Shown piece by piece: positions 51,028-59,869 of a stretch of 64,000 nucleotides of DNA. Each line of letters starts with the position of its first letter. The first letter of the stretch is position 1. This stretch comes from Thermoanaerobaculia bacterium. GTDB taxonomy: Bacteria > Acidobacteriota > Thermoanaerobaculia > Multivoradales > JAIOJS01. The stretch lies in the NCBI GenBank assembly GCA_030429235.1, contig JAUIDB010000014.1, positions 1 to 64,000 on the forward strand, read 5' to 3'. Below the pieces are notes generated by a model. It saw only the letters and a program-made list of their open reading frames with translations, had not been told where the DNA came from and made no database searches. The translations under genes and the position numbers were made by a program.

Positions 51028-53259
51028 GTGCTGAAGGTTCGTCGACGCATCAAACCACCGGTTTCTCCCCCGGCGGATGTCTCCGTCGAGGCGTTGCTGG
51101 GGCTTCTGCGTCGCGAGGGGCGAGAGCCCGACGAGGCACTGGTTCGCAAGGCTTATGCCTTCTCGGCCGACAAGCACGCGGGGCAGACTCGCCGGTCCGG
51201 TGAGCCTTATGTGACGCACCCGCTGGCCGTAGCGTGCCTGCTGGCGGAACTTCGATTCGACGACATCTGTTGTGTGGTCGGGTTGTTGCACGATGTCCTG
51301 GAAGACACCTTGGCCACCCGCGAGGTGCTCGAGGAGCAGTTCGGTCCCGAGGTGACGCAACTGGTCGACGGCGTCACCAAGATCGGCCGTCACGCCTACG
51401 TCAGGAGAGACGAGGCACAGGCCCAGACCTTTCGCAAACTGATCCTGGCCTCGGCCAAAGACATCAGGGTCATTCTGGTCAAGCTCGCCGATCGTCTGCA
51501 CAACATGCAGACGCTGGAACACATGCCGCCCGAGAACCGCCGGCGCATCGCTCTCGAGACGCTCGAGATCTACGCTCCGCTGGCTCATCGACTGGGTATG
51601 TCCCGGGTCAAGGGGGAACTCGAAGACTTGTCCTTCTTCTACCTCTACCCGCACCAGTTTGCCGAGGTCCACCGGAAGCTACGCGAGAAGATGAGTGGCG
51701 GAAAGTCGGCGACGGAGAGGATCCGGTCCCGGCTCGAGGAGTTGCTCCGCGAGAACGAGATCGAAGCCGAGATCAGCTATCGGGTGAAGCGGTACTACTC
51801 GATCTACCAGAAACTCCGTCGCCAGGGAATCGACATCTCCCAGCTCTACGACTACCTCGCGTTCCGGATCATCACCGTTTCGCCTCGTGATACCTACGCG
51901 GCCCTCGGGGTCGTGCATCAGGCCTGGCGCCCGGTACCGGGGCGTTTCAAGGACTACATCGCGATGCCCAAGCCGAACCTGTACCAGTCGCTGCACACGA
52001 CGGTGATGGCGGATCGTGGGCAGCCCTTCGAGGTACAGATTCGCACCCGTGAAATGGACCTGGTGGCGGAAGAGGGCATCGCCGCCCATTGGAACTACAA
52101 GGAGGGAGTGGGCGAGCCGCGTACCGACCCCAACATCCTCTGGTTGCGCCAGCTTCTCGAGTGGCAGCAGGAGGTCAAGGACGCCAGGACGTTCCTCAAC
52201 ACGCTCAAGATCGACCTTTATCCCGACGAGGTGTACGTCTTCTCCCCCAAGGGAGAGGTCTTCTCCTTCCCCCGAGGAGCGACGACGGTCGACTTTGCCT
52301 ACCGAGTGCATACCGAGGTGGGGCACCACTGTACCGGAGCCCGCGTCAACGGCAAGCTGGTTCCCTTGAGGACCGAGTTGCGCAACGGGGACATGGTGGA
52401 GATCGTGACGGATCCGAGCCGCAAGCCCAGCCGGGATTGGCTCACCATGGTGGCTACCTCGCGAGCCAAGAGCAAGATCCGACACTGGATCAACACCGAA
52501 CAGCGCCAGCGTGCGGTCGAGATCGGTCGTCGACTGCTCGAGAAGGAGTTCAAGAAGTACCGCCTGAACCCCAAGAAGCTCCTCGATGGCGAGAGCCTCG
52601 AGACCTACCTCACCGAGCATGGCATGTCTCGGTTGGAGGACCTCTACAGTCGGGTGGGTTTCGGCAAGCTACCGGTGCGTCAGGTGCTCGAGGAGTTCGC
52701 GCCGCGTGATCAGATCGCGGATCCCCCCGAGCAGCCGGGCCGCTTCCGACAAGCGGTGGAGAACCTCCTACCTTCGGGGAGTGGCGCGATTGCCGTGCGG
52801 GGCTACGACGACATGCTGGCCTACATGGCGCAATGCTGCAAACCGCTACCGGGCGAGGAGATCGTCGGATACGTCACGCGTGGTCGAGGCGTTTCGGTGC
52901 ACTCGGTCGACTGCCCCAACGTGCGCAACCTGCTCTACCATCCGGAGCGCGAGATCGCCGTGGAGTGGGCACGGGGAGACGGTCGTGGTTTCCCAGTTCA
53001 GCTCAGTATCGAGACCGAGGACAACCCCGGGATGTTGGCTCGGCTGACCGAGGTGATCGCCAAAGGCGACAGCAACATTCGCCAGATCGAGGCGGAAGCG
53101 GTCGAACCAGGGCGGGGTCTGATCCGGGTTCTGGTCGAGGTCAAAGGACGCCGTCACCTCGAGAAACTGAAGTCGGCGATTCAGGCCGTCCCTGGAGTCC
53201 TCGAGGTCGACCGCGACATGGCCGGCCAGCGCGGCGGAGCGCTGCCCGCCGGTCGCTGA
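51028..53259 (+). CDS. rel: Bifunctional (p)ppGpp synthetase/hydrolase
   Basis: Controls the stringent response. The 743 residues keep the HD hydrolase site (GLLHDVLEDT, near 87-88), the synthetase domain with RVKRYYSIYQKL, GRFKDYIAMPKPNLYQSLHT (RFKD form, as in Rel/SpoT rather than RelA) and EVQIRTREMD, then a TGS domain (VYVFSPKGEVFSFPRG), a helical region with a Cys-pair CC motif (AQCCKPLPGEEI) and a C-terminal ACT domain. Both catalytic sites look intact. GTG start. The gene name rel is used because both activities appear present. Confidence 0.97.
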   Translation: MLKVRRRIKPPVSPPADVSVEALLGLLRREGREPDEALVRKAYAFSADKHAGQTRRSGEPYVTHPLAVACLLAELRFDDICCVVGLLHDVLEDTLATREVLEEQFGPEVTQLVDGVTKIGRHAYVRRDEAQAQTFRKLILASAKDIRVILVKLADRLHNMQTLEHMPPENRRRIALETLEIYAPLAHRLGMSRVKGELEDLSFFYLYPHQFAEVHRKLREKMSGGKSATERIRSRLEELLRENEIEAEISYRVKRYYSIYQKLRRQGIDISQLYDYLAFRIITVSPRDTYAALGVVHQAWRPVPGRFKDYIAMPKPNLYQSLHTTVMADRGQPFEVQIRTREMDLVAEEGIAAHWNYKEGVGEPRTDPNILWLRQLLEWQQEVKDARTFLNTLKIDLYPDEVYVFSPKGEVFSFPRGATTVDFAYRVHTEVGHHCTGARVNGKLVPLRTELRNGDMVEIVTDPSRKPSRDWLTMVATSRAKSKIRHWINTEQRQRAVEIGRRLLEKEFKKYRLNPKKLLDGESLETYLTEHGMSRLEDLYSRVGFGKLPVRQVLEEFAPRDQIADPPEQPGRFRQAVENLLPSGSGAIAVRGYDDMLAYMAQCCKPLPGEEIVGYVTRGRGVSVHSVDCPNVRNLLYHPEREIAVEWARGDGRGFPVQLSIETEDNPGMLARLTEVIAKGDSNIRQIEAEAVEPGRGLIRVLVEVKGRRHLEKLKSAIQAVPGVLEVDRDMAGQRGGALPAGR

Positions 53260-53280
53260 TCGCGGTCGTGGAGTCTAGAG

Positions 53281-53303
53281 CGAGGACGGACGTGCCGCCC
53301 TCG
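53281..53303. terminator. Hairpin between convergent rel and rpmB
   Basis: CGAGGACGG, loop ACGTG, CCGCCCTCG: a 9-position stem with one mismatch, between the facing stops, no U-run. Confidence 0.4.
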
Positions 53304-53308
53304 GGGGA

Positions 53309-53530
53309 TCAGGCTTCGGCTTCGGGCTGCCAGTTTCGGACCGGGGGCTTCTGGACCTTGCCGCTGCGTAGGCAGCGGGTGCAGACCCGAATCCGCCGAA
53401 CACCACCATCGATCCAGGCCTTTACACTCTGAAGGTTGGGCTGCCAGGTCCGCTTGGTGACGTTGTGAGCGTGGCTGATCTGCTGTCCGGCCACGGTTCC
53501 CTTGCCGCAAATATCGCACTGCTTTGCCAT
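53309..53530 (-). CDS. rpmB: 50S ribosomal protein L28, zinc-binding form
   Basis: A 73-residue ribosomal protein. It starts [15 protein letters not shown] and has two cysteine pairs (5/8 and 50/53: CDIC and CTRC), the C+ form that binds zinc. [15 protein letters not shown] and [17 protein letters not shown] match the family. It stands alone, convergent with rel. Its promoter should lie within 53531-53700 on the minus strand but is not clear. Confidence 0.97.
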   Translation of the reverse strand: MAKQCDICGKGTVAGQQISHAHNVTKRTWQPNLQSVKAWIDGGVRRIRVCTRCLRSGKVQKPPVRNWQPEAEA

Positions 53531-53956
53531 GTCGAGGCTTCCTTGTCTCGAGAAGTTCGTCGTCTCGTTCGCTGGTGAGGTTGGTGTCGAAGGGCCGCTG
53601 GACCGGGGTTCGTTTCCATCTGGGGTCGATAACTAGTAGAATCCCAGTCAGCAGGATCGGCAACAGTATCAGAATCCCTGAGCTCGGGCAATGCCCGGCT
53701 TGGACGGGGCCCCTCGCCACACAGGGTGGCGAATCTGGCCATGCCCTTGGAGGTGTGAATCGATGATTGGCCCACGACTCGCTACACGCTGTTCAGCGAC
53801 CGCTGGGACTCGACGGCCCCGCCTCGGGGAACGGTTGCATTCGGAAGGAAATTTATGTCTTGACAGCCTATTCTTGTCCCTGCTACTCTCCACCAAAGAA
53901 TTAGATTACCGGAGCTAACTGCCATGACTAAACTGGTTTCGAGGGGGTAATCGGCT
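53531..53956. other. 426-bp gene-free region with several hairpins before pilM
   Basis: I find no coding frame with support here. The middle holds compact inverted repeats: CGGGC-AAT-GCCCG (53685-53697), the self-complementary GGGGCCCC (53706-53713) and TCGCCAC-ACAGG-GTGGCGA (53714-53732, perfect 7-bp stem). An AT-rich part with a good -35 follows at 53850-53890. It must carry the rpmB promoter on one side and the pil promoter on the other. It does not match the tRNA cloverleaf or the cyclic-di-GMP riboswitch sequence patterns that I know. Confidence 0.6.
53860..53889 (+). promoter_or_regulatory. pilM: Sigma-70-type promoter of the pil operon
   Basis: A perfect -35 TTGACA (53860-53865), an 18-bp spacer and a weak extended -10 TGCTACTCT (hexamer 53884-53889). 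It lies in the only AT-rich part of the gap, 67 bp before the pilM start. Confidence 0.6.
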
Positions 53957-54994
53957 GTGCTGTTCTCACGAAGTAAAGGTGTAGTCGGCTTGGACATTGG
54001 AAGTTCGGCCGTCAAGCTAGCCGAACTCAAAGAAAAGAAGGGCGCCTTTCAGGTCCAGCGCTTGGCGGTGGAGTCCCTGTCTCCCGAGGCCATCGTCGAC
54101 GGCTCGATCATGGATTCCTCGCTCGTGGTCGACGCCATCCATCGTCTCAACGAGCAGGGCAAGGTGAAGAATCAGAACTTCGCCACGTCGTTGTCTGGAC
54201 ACTCGGTCATCATCAAGAAGATCCAGGTTCCGGCGATGTCGCTCGAGGAGCTGGCCGACTCGATCCACTGGGAGGCCGAGCAGTACATCCCGTTCGACAT
54301 CAATGACGTTCGTCTGGACTACGTAGTGTTGACCGAGGAGGGGATGGGCGACGGTCAGATGGACGTTCTCCTCGTCGCCGTCAAGCGCGACAAGGTCAAC
54401 GACTACATGTCGGTGATCAGTCAGGCGGGGCGGACGCCGGCCCTGGTGGATGTCGATGCTTTCGCCGTTCAGAACTGTTACGAGGCCAACTACGACGTCG
54501 ATCCGCTCAAGGTGGTCGCGCTGGTCAACATGGGCGCCACCGTCACCAATATCAATATCCTCGCGCGTGGCCAGACTGTATTCTGGCGCGACATCTCCTT
54601 CGGTGGCAACCAGTTCACGGAGCGCCTCCAGCGGGAGCAGAACCTCTCCTTCGAGCAGGCCGAGCAGCTCAAGCGAACAGAATCCGCAGATGTCAACGCG
54701 GTGCTGCAGGCCGTCTCGACCGAGATGGCGGGTGAGATCCAGAAGACGTTCGACTTCTTCGCCGCCACCTCCTCCGAGGGACCGGTCGATGAGCTCGTGG
54801 TCTCGGGTGGTTGTGCCCTGACGCCGAACCTCCTGCAGGTTCTGCGAGAGCAGTTCGGCGTTCCCGTCGAGCTACTCGACCCCTTTCGCCGGGTTCACGT
54901 CAAGGAATCCGATTTCGACTCAGATTGGCTACGGTCGGTAGGGCCGATGCTCGCGGTTACCGTGGGGTTGGCCATCCGCAGGGTCGGGGAGTAA
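53957..54994 (+). CDS. pilM: Type IV pilus assembly protein PilM
   Basis: Actin-like cytoplasmic ATPase that binds the PilN tail and links the pilus motor to the alignment complex. The 345 residues begin with the phosphate-1 loop VGLDIGSSAVKLAEL; later FGGNQFTERLQ, LVNMGATVTNINIL (phosphate-2 region) and VVSGGCALTPNL (adenosine region) fit the fold. GTG start with GAGGGGG about 10 nt upstream. First gene of pilMNOPQ. Confidence 0.96.
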   Translation: MLFSRSKGVVGLDIGSSAVKLAELKEKKGAFQVQRLAVESLSPEAIVDGSIMDSSLVVDAIHRLNEQGKVKNQNFATSLSGHSVIIKKIQVPAMSLEELADSIHWEAEQYIPFDINDVRLDYVVLTEEGMGDGQMDVLLVAVKRDKVNDYMSVISQAGRTPALVDVDAFAVQNCYEANYDVDPLKVVALVNMGATVTNINILARGQTVFWRDISFGGNQFTERLQREQNLSFEQAEQLKRTESADVNAVLQAVSTEMAGEIQKTFDFFAATSSEGPVDELVVSGGCALTPNLLQVLREQFGVPVELLDPFRRVHVKESDFDSDWLRSVGPMLAVTVGLAIRRVGE

Positions 54995-55000
54995 AACGCG

Positions 55001-55612
55001 ATGATCAAGATCAATCTGGTCTCCGAAGGCCGCAAGCCGATCGTCGCCCGCAAGGCGAAGGAGGCGCTGGGTGTCGGGCAGACCTCCCTGGGCGAGGCGC
55101 TGTTCTACGGTGCGCTCCTCGTCGGAGTCTTGTTGTGTGCGCTGGTCTGGTGGCACTACAAGGGCGAGATCGCCGAGCGCGACGTGCAGATCGCGGAGGC
55201 CGAGCGCGAGGTCAAAGAACTCGAGGCAGTTCTCAAAGAGGTCGAGGACTTCAAGCAGAAGAAGGCTGAACTCGAGCACAAGATCAATGTGATCAATCAG
55301 CTGAAAGAGAACCAGTGGGGCCCCGTCAAGATCATGGATGAGATCTCGGCGGCCTTGCCGGATCTGCTCTGGCTGAACTCGATGACCCTACGGGGGCGCA
55401 ACGTGGAACTGAAAGGGCGGGCCTTCAATACCAATCAGGTTGCGACCTTCCTAGAGAGTCTCAAGAACGTGCCCGAGTTCGCCGAGCCTCGACTCAAAGA
55501 GACGAGCAAGAGCAACGACATCTACACATTCGACCTCACCTTCGACTTCTCCTTCCAGCCGGTCACGCCGGTGGGAGAGGGCGAAGATCCGTCCGCAGTG
55601 GCGAGCGAGTAG
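55001..55612 (+). CDS. pilN: Type IV pilus assembly protein PilN
   Basis: A 203-residue inner-membrane protein of the alignment complex. The short cytoplasmic N-terminus MIKINLVSEGRKP contains the INL signature bound by PilM. One TM helix (ALFYGALLVGVLLCALVWW) is followed by a coiled coil and a ferredoxin-like domain (LPDLLWLNSMTLRGRNVEL). Six bp after pilM. Confidence 0.93.
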   Translation: MIKINLVSEGRKPIVARKAKEALGVGQTSLGEALFYGALLVGVLLCALVWWHYKGEIAERDVQIAEAEREVKELEAVLKEVEDFKQKKAELEHKINVINQLKENQWGPVKIMDEISAALPDLLWLNSMTLRGRNVELKGRAFNTNQVATFLESLKNVPEFAEPRLKETSKSNDIYTFDLTFDFSFQPVTPVGEGEDPSAVASE

Positions 55613-55622
55613 GAGGCACCCG

Positions 55623-56216
55623 GTGGCACTCGAAGCAATCAAGGACAAACCGTGGTACGTCGGGCTCGGAGCCGGACTCGCCGTCGCGCTCGTGCTGTTC
55701 GGTCTCGCGGAGTGGAGACTCTACGGACCTCAGAAGACCAAGATCGCCAACCAGGACAGCCGACTCGAAGAACTGCAGGCCAAGATCCAGGAGGGACGCG
55801 CGGCTCAGAAACGTCTCCCGCAGTTCCGGGAAGAGGTCAAGCGTCTGGAGAAGGAACTCGAGAAGCTCCTGCGCATTTTGCCGTCTGAACTCAATACCGA
55901 GGATCTTCTGCGGCGGTTCCGCTCCCTTGGCGAGCAAGGCAATCTCGTGCTGGTCCGCATTCGACCGGGGAACTTGAGCGATCGAGAGTTCTACAAGGAG
56001 TGGCCGATCGACATGACCGTCCAGGGGAGCTACCACAACCTGGCTATCTTCTTCGAGCGGATCGGTCGGTTCCCGCGGATCGTGAACATCGACGACCTGC
56101 GGGTCGGCGCTACCGATGACGCGGTACGAACCATCTCTGCGACCTTCAAGGCGAAGACATTCGTGTACCAAGAGGTCGATCTGGCGGCCGACGAAACGGC
56201 CGAGGCGACCCCTTAG
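55623..56216 (+). CDS. pilO: Type IV pilus assembly protein PilO
   Basis: A 197-residue partner of PilN with one TM helix (VGLGAGLAVALVLFGLAEW), a heptad-like coiled coil (LEELQAKIQEGRAAQKRL) and a C-terminal ferredoxin-like domain (IDMTVQGSYHNLAIFFERIG). GTG start with GGAGG just upstream, 10 bp after pilN. Confidence 0.93.
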   Translation: MALEAIKDKPWYVGLGAGLAVALVLFGLAEWRLYGPQKTKIANQDSRLEELQAKIQEGRAAQKRLPQFREEVKRLEKELEKLLRILPSELNTEDLLRRFRSLGEQGNLVLVRIRPGNLSDREFYKEWPIDMTVQGSYHNLAIFFERIGRFPRIVNIDDLRVGATDDAVRTISATFKAKTFVYQEVDLAADETAEATP

Positions 56217-56226
56217 GAGACCAGCC

Positions 56227-56763
56227 ATGAGATGTAGAGACATAGTTTTCCTCGCTCTGGCCACCGCTCTGGTCGTAGGGTTGGGCCCTGCGCCGGCGCT
56301 GGCCCAGGATCAGGTCGAGGCCGAGGAGGCCTCCGGTCTGGACGAGTCGGCAGAGGCGGCCGAAGTCGACTACCAGCAGATCGACGAGATCCTCGAAGGC
56401 GAGGAAGAGGTTCTCAGTGGTGGCGGCTACAGCTACGATCCGGCCGGCCGTCGGGATCCTTTCCGGTCGTTGATGACTCGGGGACCCAACCTTCCCGAAG
56501 GCGAGCGCCCGGAAGGAGTGCCCGGCCTTCTCATCGACGAAATCGAGCTGAGCGGCATCTTCGACCTGGACGGGCGCGCCTTTGCCCAGGTCCAGGTAGG
56601 GAGTCAGGACAAGGCCTTTCTCATCCAGCAGGGAGACCTCCTCTACGACGGGGAGGTAGTCAGGATTGGGGGCAACGAGGTTGTCTTCAAGCAGAAGATC
56701 AACGATCCGAGCATCATCAAGCCCTTCAGAGAAGTGGTTAAGAAGCTCAACCCGGAGCCCTGA
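56227..56763 (+). CDS. pilP: Type IV pilus assembly protein PilP
   Basis: A 178-residue periplasmic protein that links the PilNO complex to the PilQ secretin. A signal peptide (FLALATALVVGLGPAPALA) without a lipobox Cys precedes an acidic linker; then RRDPFRSLM, the conserved DPF motif, and the homology-region beta domain (IELSGIFDLDGRAFAQVQVG). E. coli-type PilP proteins are lipoproteins; this one appears to be processed by ordinary signal peptidase. Confidence 0.9.
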   Translation: MRCRDIVFLALATALVVGLGPAPALAQDQVEAEEASGLDESAEAAEVDYQQIDEILEGEEEVLSGGGYSYDPAGRRDPFRSLMTRGPNLPEGERPEGVPGLLIDEIELSGIFDLDGRAFAQVQVGSQDKAFLIQQGDLLYDGEVVRIGGNEVVFKQKINDPSIIKPFREVVKKLNPEP

Positions 56764-56784
56764 GGCCGGAGGGAGGCGAGCGCT

Positions 56785-59274
56785 ATGGGGAATCAACAAT
56801 TGAAGAAGCAGAACACTCTACGGCTTCATGCCGCTATCGTGGTGGCGACGTCTTTGTTCCTGTTCGGAACTGGTGTGGTGGTGGCAAACACCGCCGACAC
56901 CGTCAAGGTTTCGGAGCTACGGCTCGAGGCGGTGGAGCACGCGACCCAACTCGTGATCGAGGCGGATCAGGCTCTGGTCTGGCACCCCTACCGGGACGCT
57001 GATGGACGGCTCGTCCTCGATCTCCCGAATACCGAGATCGGTGAAGTGCGTGTGCCGGACGAGCTGGGCCTCATCGAGAACGTCCAGGTCGAAGCCGTAG
57101 ACAATGAAGAGCGTCCCATGACTCGTCTCTACCTGACGACGGCGGCCGACGCCGAGGCTGAGATCGAGGCCGAGGGTCGTCAGCTACGAGTCAGCATCCT
57201 CCCCTCCGGTAGCTCGTCGCCGGTGGTCGCCAAGGCCGATGCACCAACGCCGGCCGCTGAGGCCGCGTCCGTGGTTTCGCACGCTGCGGCTCCCACCGTA
57301 GTCGCCGCAGCGGCCTCGGGGACGGCCGACGATCCCTTCATAGGTCCCGAACCGACCGGAGTCACCGCAACGCGGCTCGACGAGGTTCGGATCGCTCACG
57401 GTGACTCGGGTCTCGAGATCGAACTCGTCGGCGATGGCGAGTTCCGCTACACGTCCTTCTCCCTGGAGTCGCCGCCACGCTTCGTGGTGGATCTCCACGG
57501 TGTGGTGAATCTGAGTTCCCAGGGTTTCCTGCCTTCGAACCATCCGGCCCTCGATGCCGTCCGCGTGGCGCAGTTCGAGTCCAAGCCCGAGCCGATCTCG
57601 CGGGTCGTACTCGATCTGGCAACCCCGCTCTTTCCGTCGATCGCGCGTACGTCGAGCCAGCTGAAGATCGGACTCGTGCAGGATTCTCCGGTGCTTCCGG
57701 TTACGGTGGTGCCTCCGGCGACCGAGATGGCGCAGGCCGAACCGGAGTCGCTTCCCGAGCGCTCCGAAGCTCCGGACCTGCGGAGCCAAGAGATGGAAGC
57801 CGTGAGCCCCGTTCAGGTGGCGCAATCACCCGCCCCGGCCCCTGCGCCGGCGGCGACGGAAGAGGACCTCTGGGAGGAAGAGCTCATCACCGCTCCCGTA
57901 GTGACGCCCGCCTCCATGGAGGTTGCTGCGATTCAACCCAGCGATGTGGAACTCCTAGAGGCGGCCTCGGTCCCCGACGACATGGGGACGATGGCGAGCC
58001 AGTCGGCGACCGCCGGTGCCTACGAGGCCCGGGAAGTCGGCAACACCGGTTCCAAGTACGTTGGGGCTCCGATCACCTTCTCGCTGCGAGACGCCGACAT
58101 CCGAGAGGTGCTGCGGACCTTCGCCAAGCTCGGCGGATTGAATATGGTCGTGCAGCCGGGCGTGAGCGGTTCGGTGACCGTCGAACTCGAGCAGGTACCG
58201 TGGGACCAGGCGCTGGAGCAGATCCTCAAGATCAACAACCTGGGCTACGAGCTGGAAGGCAACATCATGCGGATCGCTCCGCGCTCGATGTTGGCCCAGG
58301 AGGCGGCCCAGGAAGCGGAGCGGCTGCGTGCCATTGCGGATAGCGTGCCCCTCAAAACGGTGATGAAGCGGATCAGCTACTCCAGCGCCGCCGAAGTCGC
58401 CGGACTGCTGGGCAACAGTTCGGCCCGGATTCTCAGTGGCCGAGGCAGCGCCGCGGTCGATCCCCGCACCAATACCGTGATCATCAAGGAACTGCCGGAC
58501 TACATGGACGCGGTATTGGCCGTCATCGACCAGATCGATGTGCCAGAACCGCAGGTGATGATCGAGGCTCGGATCGTCGAGACGACCAAAGAGTACAGTC
58601 GGAGTCTCGGCGTGGGCTGGGGCTTCACCCAGACCGCGGATACGGTCCATGGCAACACCACGGGTTTGACGTTCCCGAACGAGATCACCTCGAACGGCGG
58701 AGTCAACCTCCTGACCGGTGGAAACAACGGTTTCCTGAACCTGTCGATGGCCAACCTCCTCGATACGTTCACGCTCGATGCCAGTCTGCAGGCGGCCGAA
58801 CAGGAAGGGCTCGTCAACATCCTCTCGGCCCCCAAGATTGCGACCTTGAACAACGCTCCAGCTTCGATCCAGAGCGGCATTCAGATTCCGATCCAGACGG
58901 TGTCGAACAACACGATCAGCGTCCAGTTCGTCAACGCTACCCTCAAGCTCGACGTGACGCCTCACGTCACCGCCGATGGGACCGTCTTGATGGACATCGA
59001 CGTGAAGAAGCGTGAGCCGCAGTTGGCATTCCTGGTCCAGGGTGCCACGAATGCGCCGATCTCGACGAAGGAAGCGAAGACCCGTGTCATCGTACGAGAT
59101 GGTGGGACGACGGTCATCGGCGGCATTTACAAGGTCACTAATGACCGGGGTCAGGACCGGGTGCCGGGTCTGGCGAACATTCCGATTCTGGGACACCTCT
59201 TCAAGAACCGGCGTGACAGCAATCAGAACGACGAACTACTCATCTTCATCACTCCGCGGGTGATCAAGCTCTAA
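56785..59274 (+). CDS. pilQ: Type IV pilus secretin PilQ
   Basis: An 829-residue outer-membrane secretin. N-terminal hydrophobic signal, then two AMIN-type peptidoglycan-binding domains (about 35-125 and 190-300), separated and followed by Ala/Pro-rich linkers. An STN/N0 domain (VGAPITFSLRDADIREVLR) starts near 428, then an N1 domain and the secretin core with RSLGVGWGF, VNILSAPKIATLNN and VPGLANIPILGHLFKNR. GGAGGGAGG lies before the ATG. It forms the outer-membrane gate through which the pilus exits. Confidence 0.97.
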   Translation: MGNQQLKKQNTLRLHAAIVVATSLFLFGTGVVVANTADTVKVSELRLEAVEHATQLVIEADQALVWHPYRDADGRLVLDLPNTEIGEVRVPDELGLIENVQVEAVDNEERPMTRLYLTTAADAEAEIEAEGRQLRVSILPSGSSSPVVAKADAPTPAAEAASVVSHAAAPTVVAAAASGTADDPFIGPEPTGVTATRLDEVRIAHGDSGLEIELVGDGEFRYTSFSLESPPRFVVDLHGVVNLSSQGFLPSNHPALDAVRVAQFESKPEPISRVVLDLATPLFPSIARTSSQLKIGLVQDSPVLPVTVVPPATEMAQAEPESLPERSEAPDLRSQEMEAVSPVQVAQSPAPAPAPAATEEDLWEEELITAPVVTPASMEVAAIQPSDVELLEAASVPDDMGTMASQSATAGAYEAREVGNTGSKYVGAPITFSLRDADIREVLRTFAKLGGLNMVVQPGVSGSVTVELEQVPWDQALEQILKINNLGYELEGNIMRIAPRSMLAQEAAQEAERLRAIADSVPLKTVMKRISYSSAAEVAGLLGNSSARILSGRGSAAVDPRTNTVIIKELPDYMDAVLAVIDQIDVPEPQVMIEARIVETTKEYSRSLGVGWGFTQTADTVHGNTTGLTFPNEITSNGGVNLLTGGNNGFLNLSMANLLDTFTLDASLQAAEQEGLVNILSAPKIATLNNAPASIQSGIQIPIQTVSNNTISVQFVNATLKLDVTPHVTADGTVLMDIDVKKREPQLAFLVQGATNAPISTKEAKTRVIVRDGGTTVIGGIYKVTNDRGQDRVPGLANIPILGHLFKNRRDSNQNDELLIFITPRVIKL

Positions 59275-59294
59275 AGGGCAAGAGGGGCATAGAA

Positions 59295-59855
59295 ATGAAG
59301 AACCTAGCAAGAACCGCGCTGATCGTGCTCCTGGCGTTGGGAGCGTGGGCCTGTGAATCCAGGACCGACGAGGCCGAGGGTGGTGTCATCATCACGATCA
59401 GTGACTTCGACGGCCTTCCCGTGAAGGTTTCGGTGACCGATGCCCTGGTCAACCAGGGGAATCTGGTCCAGGCCGGTGAGTTCACGGTCACCTCTTTCGT
59501 TGCCCGACCCGGCGGAGCGACCTCCGATCTGATGACGGTCGAGATCGATTCGTACCAGGTCGGCTACAGCCGGATCGATGAGGGGACGCGAGTGCCTCCG
59601 ACCCTGGTTCGTACCATCTTCGGGCACCTTCCGGCGGACGGAACCTACCTGGTCGAGAATCTCGTCATTCTCGGAGATCCCCAACTCTCCAACGCACCAC
59701 TGTCCGAGCTGCTGGCAAGCAACGGTGGCTTCGACAAGGAAACCGGTGACGGCACTATCATCATGAACCTCGAGCTGACCTTCTTCGGCCGTACCATCGG
59801 CGGAGAACGCGTGGCGACCCAGCCGGCGCGGTTCACAGTCGAGTTCGTATCCTGA
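59295..59855 (+). CDS. Predicted lipoprotein of unknown function in the pil operon
   Basis: A 186-residue protein. Residues 1-20 are a lipoprotein-type signal (LIVLLALGAWACES, imperfect lipobox AWAC). The mature part is beta-rich, with no charged helix and no recognised domain: repeated strands (VKVSVTDALV, FTVTSFVARPG, LMTVEIDSYQVGYSR). It lies 20 bp after pilQ and 14 bp before the TIG-domain gene, so it is almost certainly part of the pil transcript. Confidence 0.75.
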   Translation: MKNLARTALIVLLALGAWACESRTDEAEGGVIITISDFDGLPVKVSVTDALVNQGNLVQAGEFTVTSFVARPGGATSDLMTVEIDSYQVGYSRIDEGTRVPPTLVRTIFGHLPADGTYLVENLVILGDPQLSNAPLSELLASNGGFDKETGDGTIIMNLELTFFGRTIGGERVATQPARFTVEFVS

Positions 59856-59869
59856 CCAGAGGACAAGCC

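Noticed and set aside
53600-53800. Cyclic-di-GMP riboswitch or tRNA before pilM
   Set aside because: I could not find the GEMM core or a cloverleaf with a GTTC T-arm at proper spacing on either strand.
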